A DNA stretch of 64,000 bases from Ahaetulla prasina (GCF_028640845.1 NC_080541.1:141387464-141451463); one strand, 5' to 3'; numbered from the stretch's first letter, positions 49,006 through 59,305 are shown. Made by a program: numbers and translations. The notes: generated by a model not told the origin, from the letters alone.

Positions 49006-49187
49006 AGGTACTTTTTCAAAAGACAGCTGGACTTTCTTTGTTTTTCCTTGAAGATGTTTCACTTCTCGTCCAGTTCTCTTTGGACAACTGCATCACTTGC
49101 CCTTGGAATGTAAGAAGCTTCTTGGATGAGAAATGAAATGTCTTCAAGGAAAAACAAGTTTAATTGCCTTTTGAAAAAGCACCTGCT
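49006..49187. repeat. Inverted-repeat element, ~68-bp arms
   Basis: The left arm (49006-49072) contains CTTTTTCAAAAGACAGCTGG and TTCCTTGAAGATGTTTCAC; the right arm (49120-49187) contains the complement ATGTCTTCAAGGAAAAACAA and CCTTTTGAAAAAGCAC. Family unknown to me; related arms occur at 50522-51136. Confidence 0.75.
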
Positions 49188-49863
49188 GGCTAGATGCTCA
49201 TCACTCTCTTCTGCCTGCTAAAATCTGGTCATTTGTTCTGCTGTTTGGCAGTGGACTAATATTTGTTTCCCTTTGGGCTGGTCTCCCTCTCATAGGTTAA
49301 GTCTCTTTCTTGGGTGCCTGGAGTGCTATAATGTTCCAACTTAGCTGCTGATTGTCCCAAGAAATGTGTTTATATGTGAGACTTCCTACTTCTTCTACTC
49401 CAGACTGCCTGCTTTGGGCAGCTGTATTATTTGCCCAATCCTCTTTCCTGCTGAAGCTTGGCACAACATTCCAATCCTGGTAGAATGACACAGAAAAAGT
49501 CAGGCCTATCGGTCATTCAGAAGATCTGGCACCAATCTGCAATGAGGTTACTAAGGGAGACATTTTTCTTGGAAGAGTGACCTTTAAAATCACCCATGTA
49601 GAATTTTGTCAATAATCCATAGAAACAGAAATGTAGTTGATGCTACACTGAGACTTCTCATTGGGTTATAATTTGCCTAGGTCAAAGAAAGCATACTAAT
49701 CTAGCAACCAAAAAATGGTCAGAGAGCCGACTCTATTATCTTCACAGTCTTGGTTTTGGAAGCCATGCAAAGTGGCCTCTCTGCCCTGATCTCAGGTCAA
49801 CAACCTGGACTATTCATATTAACCTGGAACTGTTTTAACTCTCAAATCAGTGTCAGCCTAGCA

Positions 49864-50174
49864 CAGGGGTTGGCAACCTTAAAAACTCAAAGAGCCACAA
49901 AGGTCCAAACTGGAAGCCCCTGTTCAATTGTGGAGCCAACCAGAAGTCCAGTTCCCCCCATAATAGTCTCCTCCTAGCGCAGCATCCTTTTTCCTCTGCT
50001 GAATGGAAGTCCGGTTCCCCCACCATAGAGTCTCCTCCTAGCATGGCATCTTTTTTCCTTTACCTGTCCTAATTGAAAGCCCTATCAATTGTGGAGCCAA
50101 CCAGCAACAGGGAGCCGCAGCAGAGGGATGAAAGAGCCATATGTGGCTCCAGAGCTGTGGGTTGCTGACCCCTG
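49864..50174. mobile_element. hAT MITE, CAGGGGTTGGCAACC family
   Basis: Ends CAGGGGTTGGCAACC and GGTTGCTGACCCCTG; 8-bp flanks GCCTAGCA (49856-49863) and GCCTAGGG (50175-50182), 6 of 8 identical. The interior contains two related copies of AGTCTCCTCCTAGC. Confidence 0.88.
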
Positions 50175-50182
50175 GCCTAGGG

Positions 50183-50520
50183 GTAGGGTGTACAAATCTA
50201 ACAGCTTTGTTAGCTTTACCCATATAGAGATTAAAGTTTGGGACTGACCCTGAACATTAGCAGTTCTCTCCAAATGAGAGATGCCTATCGCTAATGCTAT
50301 TTGCAAATTATTTTATTGATTACCAGATGGGTCTTATCTCTTTGAATGCATGGCTGGAAATGAGTCAATAAGCAAGGCTAATCTAGCTTTAGGCTTCACG
50401 TACCGGCTTAGCTCTCATCTTCTTTATTGTGACTAGTAAAAGCTTTCACTTGGTTGTTTCCTTTATTATGCAATGAAACATTTTTCTGCTCCTCCTGTGG
50501 AAAGAACTGGGGTTCAGCTT
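50183..50520. other. Non-coding, no recognised feature
   Basis: No repeat ends seen. Confidence 0.4.
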
Positions 50521-50521
50521 T

Positions 50522-51136
50522 TCCCAAAAGTGCTTTTTCAAGAGGCAATTGGACTTTCTTGTTTCTGAGGGTGAGGGTTTGTTTTCCAAGCTTGTGGGTT
50601 GGTTTCCAAACATTTCATTACTAGGCTAGGTAACATCTTCAGCAGGGTTTAGAGGACGTCAGTGTCAGTGTTGTTCTGTTTATGAAGGCTTCAGATGTGT
50701 GTGTGTGTCAAATAAAGGTCTTGTGATGGGTCAGCTGTGAGTCACCAGTGAATTTTGTGATGGGTGAAGGGTCATTGGTCAAAAACAAGAAGCTTTCTTG
50801 TTTTTTTCTTTGAAGACATTTCATTTCTCAGCTTTGACTAGATGGTAGGGAATGGAAAGATTTATATTCCTTACTGGTCACTTGCATTCTTTTAGAGTCA
50901 TTGAGGCCACTTGGAGATTGATCTTTGTAATAAATCAGGGTCACCTGAGTAGGATCACCCGAGTAGTGCAGATGGGCATGGATCCTTCTTAGAACTCCCG
51001 AAAGCTGTCTGCAAGGAATATAAATCCTTCCATTCCCCACCAACCGATCAGAAGAAGTTTCTTGGATGAGAACCAAAACATCTTCAAAGAAAAACAAGAA
51101 AGTCCAGTTGCCTCTTGAAAAAGCACTTTTGGGACC
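50522..51136. repeat. Inverted-repeat bounded element
   Basis: The left end CAAAAGTGCTTTTTCAAGAGG is the complement of the right end CCTCTTGAAAAAGCACTTTTG. The interior has further copies of the arm (near 50790 and 51060), each with the CTTTGAAGACATTTCA-type motif. Same arm family as 49006-49187. Confidence 0.7.
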
Positions 51137-51139
51137 ATG

Positions 51140-51595
51140 ATCTGAATGACTGAGAATCTCCATAGACATTCGGGGTTCCGTTTACTTTCTCAGACATGGA
51201 TCAGTCCATCACCCTGTACTTTTGTGTGAACCTTTACTTTAAAGGTTCATGATTAGGGCTCATTAAAGGTTCTTGATAATAAACAAATATGGGAATTTGT
51301 ACAAAGATGTGCAGCCATGAAGAATGCAGCAATGATTTCCAGCCTTTTTCTCTGTGGTCTGCCTATCTCCAGAGCATTGTCTTTCCAGACAGTGCTCTGG
51401 GAAGACAATGCTCTGAAGCTGGAACTCAGAAGTCCTGCCAATAGGACCCTTGCCATCCTGCAAGTGCTACACCTCAGGGTATATCTTCACTAAGCCAAAC
51501 AATCGTATTTCCATTGTGACGTAAGCTGTGCTCCTCACATACTTGTGGGTAGGATTGCATTACAACATGCATTTCATTATCTGCCTCTTTATGAA
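51140..51595. other. Non-coding, small local inverted repeat
   Basis: Near 51370-51420, CAGAGCATTGTCTTCC-type sequence appears inverted (AGAGCATTGTCTTTCCAGAC and GGGAAGACAATGCTCT). Nothing else. Confidence 0.4.
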
Positions 51596-51599
51596 CATC

Positions 51600-51722
51600 C
51601 AAAGAAATGACCTAACTTCATAGGGTTGTTGTGGACAAAATAAGAAAAAGAAAAGTGTGTTGTATATGTTCACCACTCTGAGTTATTTGTACAAATAATA
51701 AAGGCAGAATGTAAATAAAATA
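51600..51722 (+). repeat. SINE/LINE tail fragment
   Basis: TAGGGTTGTTGTGGACAAAA to CACTCTGAGTTATTTGTACA and AATAATAAAGGCAGAATGTA; a squamate tRNA-SINE tail by resemblance. The head is missing. Confidence 0.5.
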
Positions 51723-51768
51723 CTTTTATTCATCTTGCACAAATTCATCCAACTTTTTTTAAAAAATA

Positions 51769-52735
51769 GAATAACAGAATAACAGAGTTGGGAGGGACTT
51801 TGGAGGCCTTCTAGTCAACCCCCTGCTCAAGCAGGAAACCCATGCCATTTCAGACAAATGATTGTCCAATCTCTTCTTTAAAACCTCCAGTGATGGAGCA
51901 TCCACAACTTCTGGAGGTAAGTCATTCCATTGATTAATTGTTTTAACCTGTCAGGAAATTTCTCCTTAGTTCTAGGTTGTTTCGATTATTTTTCATCCAT
52001 TGCTTGTTGTCCTGAACTCAGATGCTTTGGAGCAGGGGTCTCCAACCTTGATCCCTTTAAGACTTGTGGACTTCAACTCCCAGAGTTCCTCAGCCAGCTT
52101 TGCTGGCTGAGGGACTCTGGGAGTTGAAGTCCACAAGTCTTAAAGGGACCAAAGTTGGAGACCCCTGGACTAGTCATTTTTGTTGCTCTTCTCTGTACTC
52201 TTCATAGAGTCTCAACATCTTTTTTATATCATGGTGATCAAAACTGGATGTAATACTCCAAGTATCGTCTTATCGAGGCATTTTAAAGAGGTACTAACAT
52301 GTCATGTGATATTGATTTTATCCCTCTTTTAATGCAGCCTAGAACTTCATTGGCTTTTTTGGCAGCTGCAGCACACTGCTGGCTTATATTTAAGCAATTG
52401 TTCACTAGGATCCTAAGTTATAGTTACTACTATTAAGCCAGGTTCCAGCTATTCTATACCTGTGAATTTTTCTGGCCTAAATGTAGAAACTTACTTTTCT
52501 CACCATTGGATTTCATTTTGTTAGATAGTGGGCCCAGTGTTCAAGTTTGTCAAGGGCCTTCTGTTTCTTGAGCTTACCTTGAGCCTATTCTTGCCAGCTT
52601 GATATCATCTGCAAATTTGATGAGTTCCTCTTCTATCTCCTCATCTTAATCATTGATGAAGATATTGACAAGTACTGAGCTAAGTCAGAACCTTGGGGTA
52701 CCCGAGGTGTAATACAAATAGATGTAACAGGACAG
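51769..52735 (-). mobile_element. CR1 LINE 3' region, minus strand
   Basis: It starts at the left with AGAATAACAGAGTTGGGAGG and CTTCTAGTCAACCCCCTGCT, the complement of the CR1 3' end, and extends through TTGGCTTTTTTGGCAGCTGC, TTCATTTTGTTAGATAGTG and ATCATCTGCAAATTTGATGA to ACCTTGGGGTACCC near 52700. Interrupted by a MITE (52033-52167). Confidence 0.85.
52033..52167. mobile_element. Full-length palindromic hAT-like MITE
   Basis: A 135-bp near-perfect hairpin: CAGGGGTCTCCAACCTTGAT at one end, AAAGTTGGAGACCCCTG at the other, AGCCAGCTTTGCTGGCT at the centre. It splits the CR1 copy. No clear 8-bp duplication. Confidence 0.85.
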
Positions 52736-52739
52736 AAAG

Positions 52740-53370
52740 AACATGAACTGGAAAAGTTTGAAGAGAGATAATTCCAATTTCCTAGACACATTGTCTACTC
52801 AGCATGTATCATGTTACAAAGATATCCATTACAATTTGTGGGATACATTTGTGTTTTTGTTAGGCCTTTCATTCAATCATTCTTTTGTTTGTTTATACTG
52901 CTTACTGGAAATGTGCAAGAAAGTCCCACCAAAGGAATTCTCACATCCAAGTTCAGGACTGAAAGTGTCACTAAAACCCATTAAAACTATTTCTGATCCA
53001 TCTCCCAATTCCATATATAGATAGAAAATAACACTCTAAGGGAGAAACCCACCTCTAGATGCATCTCAGAGCATCTCTTCCATAAAATAACTTGCCTAAA
53101 GTTTAATAACTTGCCTAAAGTTTTCCTGGTCAACAGGATATTGACAAAGCTGCTTTTCATGAAAGTTCACCTTTGTGTTTTAATAGATAAACTTCAGCAA
53201 AATTAAAATACATCAGAAATATGTCGAAGTGATAAATACTAAAATGGTCATCTGGAAACTCAACTTATGGTTTGGAAATAGGGCTTCTTTCTTCTAAATG
53301 GTTGAAGTTTGCTGTTTTATCGGTATATATTTATATGAAATATAAATATATATATTTATATGAAAATATT
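52740..53370. other. Non-coding, no recognised feature
   Basis: AT-rich; a local ATAAATATATATATTTAT palindrome lies near 53340. Confidence 0.4.
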
Positions 53371-53372
53371 TA

Positions 53373-53793
53373 CAGACCCTTCGCATCCTGGACATAAACT
53401 GTTTCAACTCCTACCCTCAAAACGACGCTATAGAGCACTGCACACCAGAACAACTAGACACAAGAACAGTTTTTTCCCGAAGGCCATCACTCTGCTAAAC
53501 AAATAATTCCCTCAACACTGTCAAACTATTTACTGAATCTGCACTACTATTAATCTTCTCATAGTTCCCATCACCAATCTCTTTCCACTTATGACTGTAT
53601 GACTGTAACTTTGTTGCTGGCAATCCTTATGATTTATATTGCTATATTGACCATCAATTGTGTTGTAAATGTTGTACCTTGATGAACGTATCTTTTCTTT
53701 TATGTACACTGAGAGCATATGCACCAAGACAAATTCCTTGTGTGTCCAATCACACTTGGCCAATAAAAAAAATTCTATTCTATTCTATTCTAT
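53373..53793 (+). mobile_element. L2/CR1-type LINE 3' end, plus strand
   Basis: The only plus-strand copy: CAGACCCTTCGCATCCTGGA, AGAACAACTAGACACAAGAA, to CACTTGGCCAATAAAAAAAA and a (TTCTA)n tail. It shows that (ATTCT)n follows the LINE 3' end directly. Confidence 0.92.
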
Positions 53794-53848
53794 ATTTCTG
53801 TGCTGATAAAAAAGATATCTTTCTTCAATTTCACAGGATCTGTTTAGA

Positions 53849-53966
53849 ATGGAATGGAACGGAACGGAACGGAACGGAACAGAACAGAACAGAACAGAAC
53901 AGAACAGAACAGAACAGAACAGAACAGAACAGAACAGAATAGAATAGAATAGAATAGAATAGAATT
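53849..53966. repeat. Zoned pentanucleotide array
   Basis: From left to right: (AATGG)2, (AACGG)4, (AACAG) about 12, (AATAG) about 5, without loss of phase, running into the tail of a minus-strand L2-type LINE. Confidence 0.95.
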
Positions 53967-54021
53967 GTTTATTGGCCAAGTGTGATTGGATGCACAAGGG
54001 ATTCGTCTTGGTGCATATGCT
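53967..54021 (-). mobile_element. LINE 3' stub, left part of the 7SK chimera
   Basis: About 55 bp of the L2-type 3' end (GTTTATTGGCCAAGTGTGAT to GGTGCATATGCT), 5' truncated exactly at the first base of 7SK-like sequence. Confidence 0.88.
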
Positions 54022-54261
54022 GGATGTGAGGGTGATCTGGTGGCGACATTTGTCACCCCATTTATCGCCAGGGTTGATTCAGCTGATCTGGCTGGTTAGG
54101 TGGGTGTCCCCTTCCTCCCTCACCGCTCCGTGTGTGTCACTCCTGAAGCTGCGTGCTTGGTGGAAGAAGAGGACGACCATCCCAGATAGAAGGAGTATAT
54201 CGATCTTCGGTCAAGGGTATATGATAGCTGCACTCCCCTGCTAGAACCTCCAAACAAGCTC
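54022..54261 (+). ncRNA. RN7SK: 7SK RNA retropseudogene (5' ~240 nt)
   Basis: Seen: it starts GGATGTGAGGGTGATCTGG and follows vertebrate 7SK through GTCACCCCATTTATCGCCAG, TTGATTCAGCTGATCTGGCT, GGTGTCCCCTTCCTCCCTCA, AGAGGACGACCATCCCAGAT, TCTTCGGTCAAGGGTATA and CTCCCCTGCTAGAACCTCCA, stopping after CAAGCTC. The exact 5' end is kept; the last ~90 nt, including the 3' hairpin and terminator, are missing. Many substitutions mark it as a pseudogene. Known: 7SK is a Pol III RNA that sequesters P-TEFb with HEXIM and LARP7. It lies opposite in sense to the LINE stub it joins, and no Pol III promoter (PSE/TATA) precedes it, so it should be silent. Confidence 0.93.
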
Positions 54262-54760
54262 AGAATAGCATTAGTTATTGGCCAAGTGTGATTAGACACA
54301 CAAGGAATTTGTCTTGGTGCATATGCTCTCAGTGTACATAAAAGAAAAGATACATTCGTCAAGAATCATAAGGTACAACATTTAATGATAGTCATAGGGA
54401 ACAAATAAGCAATCAAATCATATTAGAAAACAGTCAATATAAATCATAAGGATACCAGCAACAAGGTTACAGTCATACAGTCATAAGTGGGAGGAAATGG
54501 GTGATAGGAATGATGAGAAGATTAATAGTAATGCAGACTTAGTAACTAGTTTGACAGTGTTGAGGGAATTATTTGTTTAGCAGTGATTGCATTTGGGAAA
54601 AAACTGTTCTTGTGTCTAGTTGTTCTGGTGTGCAGTGCTCTATAGCATCGTTTTGAGGGTAGTAGTTGAAACAGTTGATGTCCAAGATGCGAGAGGTCTG
54701 TAAATATCTTCACAGCCCTCTTTTTGACTCATGCAATATACAGGTCCTCAATGGAATGAT
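54262..54760 (-). mobile_element. L2/CR1-type LINE 3' end right of 7SK
   Basis: It starts AGAATAGCATTAGTTATTGG and continues the usual 3' end (TTTGTCTTGGTGCATATGCT) through TCTAGTTGTTCTGGTGTGCA to CAGGTCCTCAATGGAA. An independent, longer copy than the stub left of 7SK. Confidence 0.9.
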
Positions 54761-54809
54761 ATTATCCCTTACACCTGACCTGATTCCTCATATCCAGTTC
54801 AGAGCAAAG

Positions 54810-54987
54810 TGTTAAGTTGGGGCAGTAACGAGGCAGGAGACCAGGGTAGTGACAACAGCTCTTTAATATATGATGAACCCAGCAACCGGGCTGGGGAAAA
54901 ACCTCTCCTTAAATACAGTTTAGCCGGCGGCTTCAACCAATCAGCAACGTGCTTGTTTCCCGCCAAAACATTTAAAGATACATTACA
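54810..54987 (-). repeat. 3' LTR of the Gypsy element
   Basis: 178 bp, TGTTAAGTTGG to AGATACATTACA on the + strand. The purine tract (complement of CTCCTTCCCTCCC, 54988-55000) borders its inner side. AATATATTAAAGAG-type and TTTAAATG sequences on the minus strand may hold the promoter and poly(A) signals. Confidence 0.95.
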
Positions 54988-55513
54988 CTCCTTCCCTCCC
55001 AGAAATCACTTTACCAATATTTACATGATATTTACATATTATTTTTCAACGTAATCACGCAAATAGACTGGGCGTCTCCTGACTCTTTCGGACCTGCGCA
55101 ATTCATTCCCTGGGAGTGGGTCGAGCTGACCGGAGGGGCTGTTTGCTCCTCTCAGCTCCTCCTCTAGGCCATCCGGCCCTGGATTATTGCAGAGTCGTCC
55201 CTGCTGTTTTCTAATGGAACCTGTTGGCGTCGCTGGACCTCCTGGAACTCAGATAAGTCCTGCGATTTCCCGGGTTTGAGTCAGCTGTGGATTCAAACAT
55301 TGTATAGTCAGGGCCTGTTTCGTCTAATTCGGATTGTTCGGTTATCGTTTTCTTATTTGGTCTATGTGGCGCCTCCATACCCGGCCGTCTTTTATCTCCA
55401 CCAAGTATGATTTTGGACCTGTTATGTTTAGGATTTTTCCTGCTACCCAGGTCGGGCCTTCACCATAGTTGTGTGCCCACACTCGGTCGCCTATGTCCAT
55501 TCCTCTTGTTTTT

Positions 55514-56338
55514 TCAAGTCCCCTTGTAACCCTCCGGTGTATAGTTTGGATTTAAACGGTCTAGTGGGCACCTGAGCTTTCGGCCCATTAATAATTCTGC
55601 TGGGCTTCTGCGGTTGTGACACAGGGGTTCTGTGTTGGGCGGCCAGGAAAACATCGATTTTGTTTGCCAGTCGCCTGGCTTGAGTCTGGACAATGCCTCT
55701 TTTGCGCTCGGACGAAGCTCTGCAAGGCCATTCGTCGCAGGGTGGAAAGGCGCCGAGAGGGCATGCCGGATGCCCTCTTCTGCCAAGTACTCCTCAAACT
55801 GGGTTGCCGTGGAATTGCGGGCGTTATCGGATACTAACGTGTCGGGCAACCCATGGGTTACAAATAGGTGCCGTGGGACTGAGATCACGGCCTCGGCTGT
55901 CATGGATCTCATGAGAATGATTTCCAGCCATTTGGAGTAGGCATCGACTACTACCAGAAAGGTTTGGCCGTGGAAGGGCCGGCAAAATCAATGTGGATTC
56001 TAGACCAGGGCCCTTGGGGTCTCTCCCATTCCCGAACCGGGGCCGTTGGGGTAGCGGTCTGGACTCCTGGCAGGCCTGGCATTTCCCTACCCTTTCAGCA
56101 ATTTCCGAGTCCATTAAGGCCACCACACATAGCTTCTCGCTAGACCCTTCATCCTCACGATCCCTGGGTGACCCTCGTGGAGATCCAACACCCTTTTCCT
56201 CAATTTCTCTGGGATCACCACTCGATCCCCCATAGCAGGCACCCCTTGAGCCGAAAGTTCCCCACGTTTCTTTACAAACTCTTTAAAACGCCGCCCGGCA
56301 GCGCCACCCTCTTGTACCCAACCAAGTACAGTTCTCAA
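55514..56338 (-). pseudogene. Gypsy integrase
   Basis: The zinc-binding part LHEGHPGIVRMKGLARSYVWW and CQACQESRP (H-H-C-C), the core with VSDN (second catalytic Asp) and FHPATNGLAE (catalytic Glu), and the C-terminal SPAELLMGRKLRCPLDRLNP. It is spread over three frames (55514-55912, 55824-56126, 56114-56338). No chromodomain was seen. It would insert the cDNA; this copy is broken. Confidence 0.9.
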
Positions 56339-56542
56339 AATAATGTCCTATGACGCCGAGCCACCTCCTTAGGCGTGACTGGGCCAGAGTCCAGAGAGTC
56401 AATTAACAGTATGGGCGTCCCGGGTGGGGTCTCGATCGCCCCTGGCAGTGGGCATCTGCTTAATCGTCCGCATGCCCCAACTCTTTTCCTGGCCGATGCC
56501 GCAGTTTGTAGGAGTAGGCGGCTAAAAAGATAGTCCATCGGG

Positions 56543-56794
56543 TCAATAATCGGGCGAGTGCCACAGGCGTTGGGCGATCGCCAGCCAGTAACCTAACAGT
56601 GGTCTGTGGTCTGTAACAATTTCAAAGTCTCTACCAAAAACGTATTCGTGAAACTTTTTTACCCCTGATACTATAGCTAGAGCTTCCTTATCCAACTGAC
56701 TATAGTTCCTCTCTGTCGAGGACATCGTTCTGGAGTAGAAGGCTATTGGGGCTTCTGTGCCATTTGGAAGCCTGTGGCTGAGCACAGCACCCAC
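56543..56794 (-). pseudogene. Gypsy RNase H
   Basis: MGAVLSHRLPNGTEAPIAFY, SSTERNYSQLDKEALAIVSG and FGRDFEIVTDHRPL are typical Ty3 RNase H blocks. The frame is lost on both sides; a hole before VLSH probably removes the first catalytic Asp. Confidence 0.85.
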
Positions 56795-56967
56795 CCGTGA
56801 GGAAGCATTAAACTAATACCAATGGCATTTTGCTATGATACTGGATCAGTAAGCTATCACTCGAGAGTAGGTTTTTTACTGCTTCGAAAGCCCTCGCTTC
56901 CGTCTTTCCCCAAGACCAAACAGTATTCTTTCCCAGTAACTTATGTAGCGGCTCGGCAACGGTTGCC

Positions 56968-57671
56968 TTATTTTTCAAAAGACCGCGTAAAGTCCACTAG
57001 ACCCAGGAATGCCTGTAGCTCTGTTTTGTTTTTGGGCGCTGGAGCCTTTCTTATTGCCTTGACCTTGCTCTCAGTGGGGTGGATTCCTTCCTTGTCTATT
57101 CTGTAGCCCAAGAACTCTACGGATTCTACCCCTATTTGGCATTTGTTCACTTTAACCTTTAGACCGGCTGACGGAAAATGCCCAAAACTTTTCTCAACGC
57201 TCCCCCAATTCTTCTAAATTTTCGGCTGATACCAATACATCATCAAAATAGGAGACTACCCCCGGGAGCCCTTGCAGAAGTCGCTCCATTAAATTTTGAA
57301 ATAGACCAGGTGCCACACTCACTCCAAACTGTAACCGGGTACACTTGAAAGCACCTCTGTGAGTCACAATTGTCTGGGCTTGGCTGTGTTGGCGTCTACA
57401 GGCAGTTGTTGATAGGCTTGGGCCAAATCTAATTTGGCAAAACGTGCCCTTGCCCCAGCGAGTGGAGCAAATGTTGTACCACGGGCACCGGGTAACCGCT
57501 TTTTTCCAAGGCTTTGTTTAACGTTGCCTTGTAGTCAGCGCAGATTCTAACTGACCCATCTGAGTTCACTGGGGTGACGATTGGCGTCTCCCATTTTGCA
57601 TGATCGACTGGCACTAGTATCCCTGACTGATGAGTTTGTCTATCTCCTGTCAATCTTGGGTTTAAGGGCAA
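56968..57671 (-). pseudogene. Gypsy reverse transcriptase
   Basis: Palm blocks WETPIVTPVNSDGSVRICAD and YKATLNKALEKSGYPVPVVQ (57429-57671), the active-site YFDDVLV at 57230-57250, and the connection block CQIGVESVEFLGYRIDKEGI to FLGLVDFTRSF (56968-57150). At least two frame breaks separate these blocks, although the catalytic motif itself is intact. Confidence 0.9.
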
Positions 57672-58135
57672 AGGACCCTCCTTGCTTTTAACCGTATGGG
57701 GGCTACCTGGGGTCTAAATTGAAGAAATAGGGGTCCCCTTGTACTTGCCCAGGCAGTCCTTGAAAACATCTTGAATTCGTCCATGAGTGTGTCCTTTAGG
57801 TTAAAGTCATTTCTGTAGATGCCAGTCACTCCCATGCCCCAACGACGGAACCAGTCTAGTCCCAACAAACTTGGCAGGGTCCCTTCGACTATCGTGATGG
57901 GCAGGGTCTTCTTGTGTGGTCCGTACTCGACGCGGACGGAGGTTGTCCCTCGAACAGGGATGCGATTCCCTTGGTAGTCTTGAACTTTTAGCCGCTGTGT
58001 TTGCAGTTTGCGTTTGGCGATTTTCGCAAGCCGCAAAAGTGTCCCAGGACATGATTGTGATCGCTGACCCTGTGTCCACTTCCAGTCGGCACGGCACTCC
58101 TTCGATTTTCGGTTTTGTGAAGATTTTCTTCTCTA
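57662..58135 (-). pseudogene. Gypsy aspartic protease
   Basis: VDTGSAITIM near 58060-58090 carries the catalytic D-T-G; LPSLLGLDWFRRWG in the frame 57662-58036 is the family's C-terminal flap/helix block. The two parts are in different frames, with a break near 58030. It would cleave the Gag-Pol polyprotein. Confidence 0.85.
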
Positions 58136-58139
58136 CGCG

Positions 58140-58971
58140 GGTTGCTGCACGACCCACTATCACGGTCGTTCGATTTGACTTCGCGCCCTTTTTGTTTTGA
58201 CCAATCACGGGTCGCCTTGCCGATCCCGCGCTCTGATTGGTTGGTTTGAATTTTCGGCGGGAAGGTTGGGGTGCTCGACAGACTTGAGCCAGGTGCCCCT
58301 TCTTCTCGCACCGCCGACATGTAGCGTCCTTGAACTTGCATTGTTGACGCTGGTGTTGCCCTCCGCAACTTCCGCATTCATCCCGGTCTTCTTTGCTCAT
58401 TCTCCCGGTGTGGAAAACTCCTTCCTCATCCTCGCCGTCTGATTCGGTCTGGATTTCTTCGTTGTGGACCGGGGTTGATTTCGCGCTCGCCATTGGTGTG
58501 AGTGGCTTTTGTAGGGTTTCCGCTGCTTGGGTGGACATCTCATGAGCTCTGGCTTCGTCCAGAGCGTTTGCCAGCGTTAGATTGCTTTTTGATAGCAGCC
58601 GCCTCCGCAAACGAATGTCTCTAACCCCACGGATGAGTTGCTCTAACAGTTCCTCATCCAAATCTCGGTACCCACAATCCTTGGAGGCTTTCCTCAGGGC
58701 GGCCATGTATTCGCTGATGGATTCGCCTCTTGCTGTCTCGCTCTCCAAATTCAAAGCGCCGTGCATATTTGGACGGTGTTGGCGCGAAATGGTTCTTCAA
58801 TAGATTCTGCAGCATTTGCCACGATACCGATTGTACCGGCGTTGGCTCTGCCAGGGCTTCCGCGATGTTGATGACCTCGGGACCGCAGTGGCTCAAGAAA
58901 TACGCCCTTTTTCTGTTATCTGGAACTCCTTGCAGTTCGTTCGCCTCGAGGAAGCTCTCGAAACGGGTCAT
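58140..58971 (-). pseudogene. Gypsy gag with two zinc knuckles
   Basis: The N-terminal capsid-like part MTRFESFLEANELQGV lies in one frame (58654-58971) and the rest (AALRKASKDCGYRDLDEELL, RGVRDIRLRRRLLSKSNLTL) in another (to 58140), so a frameshift lies near 58740. Two cysteine-histidine knuckles follow: CGSCGGQHQRQQC and CRRCEKKGHLAQVC, which bind the element RNA. The region then runs into protease without a stop. Confidence 0.88.
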
Positions 58972-59108
58972 GTACGTTCCCCATTTCTCCTGGATGGGTC
59001 AAACGGCGCGGGCGGTGTGTAGCTGGCCATCTCTGCGTTTCCGCCCTGAATTTGCTGGGTTCGGTTCTTTCGCGCGTTCAGCTCGTTCCTGGTGCTTTTA
59101 GCCTCGAT

Positions 59109-59126
59109 ATCCCACCTTCGTCGCCA
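59109..59126 (-). other. Primer binding site for tRNA-Ser
   Basis: The + strand ATCCCACCTTCGTCGCCA equals the 3' end of vertebrate tRNA-Ser (with CCA) at 17 of 18 positions as I recall it, one base inside the LTR. The minus strand therefore pairs with the tRNA primer. Confidence 0.85.
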
Positions 59127-59127
59127 G

Positions 59128-59305
59128 TGTTAAGTTGGGGCAGTAACGAGGCAGGAGACCAGGGTAGTGACAACAGCTCTTTAATATATGATGAACCCAG
59201 CAACCGGGCTGGGGAAAAACCTCTCCTTAAATACAGTTTAGCCGGCGGCTTCAACCAATCAGCAACGTGCTTGTTTCCCGCCAAAACATTTAAAGATACA
59301 TTACA
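59128..59305 (-). repeat. 5' LTR of the Gypsy element
   Basis: 178 bp, reads the same as the other LTR. Identity implies a very recent insertion or gene conversion. Confidence 0.95.

Larger units (their letters stand above)
54810..59305 (-). mobile_element. Ty3/Gypsy (Mag-like) retrotransposon, full length, broken frames
   Basis: A 4,496-bp element bounded by two 178-bp LTRs (TG..CA) that look identical base for base, with 5-bp target duplication CAAAG (54805-54809, 59306-59310). Order on the minus strand: 5' LTR, tRNA-Ser primer site, gag with zinc knuckles, protease, reverse transcriptase, RNase H, integrase, purine tract, 3' LTR. No envelope frame. The protein order (integrase last) defines Ty3/Gypsy; the serine-tRNA primer and twin knuckles suggest the Mag lineage. 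Numerous frame breaks contrast with the identical LTRs. Confidence 0.95.

Noticed and set aside
53658..54056. Long frames through the pentamer array (repeated NRTEQ or FCSVL peptides)
   Set aside because: Microsatellite artefact: a pentamer array without stops is open in several frames.
54022..54261. Functional 7SK gene
   Set aside because: Missing 3' third and terminator, many substitutions, no Pol III promoter upstream.
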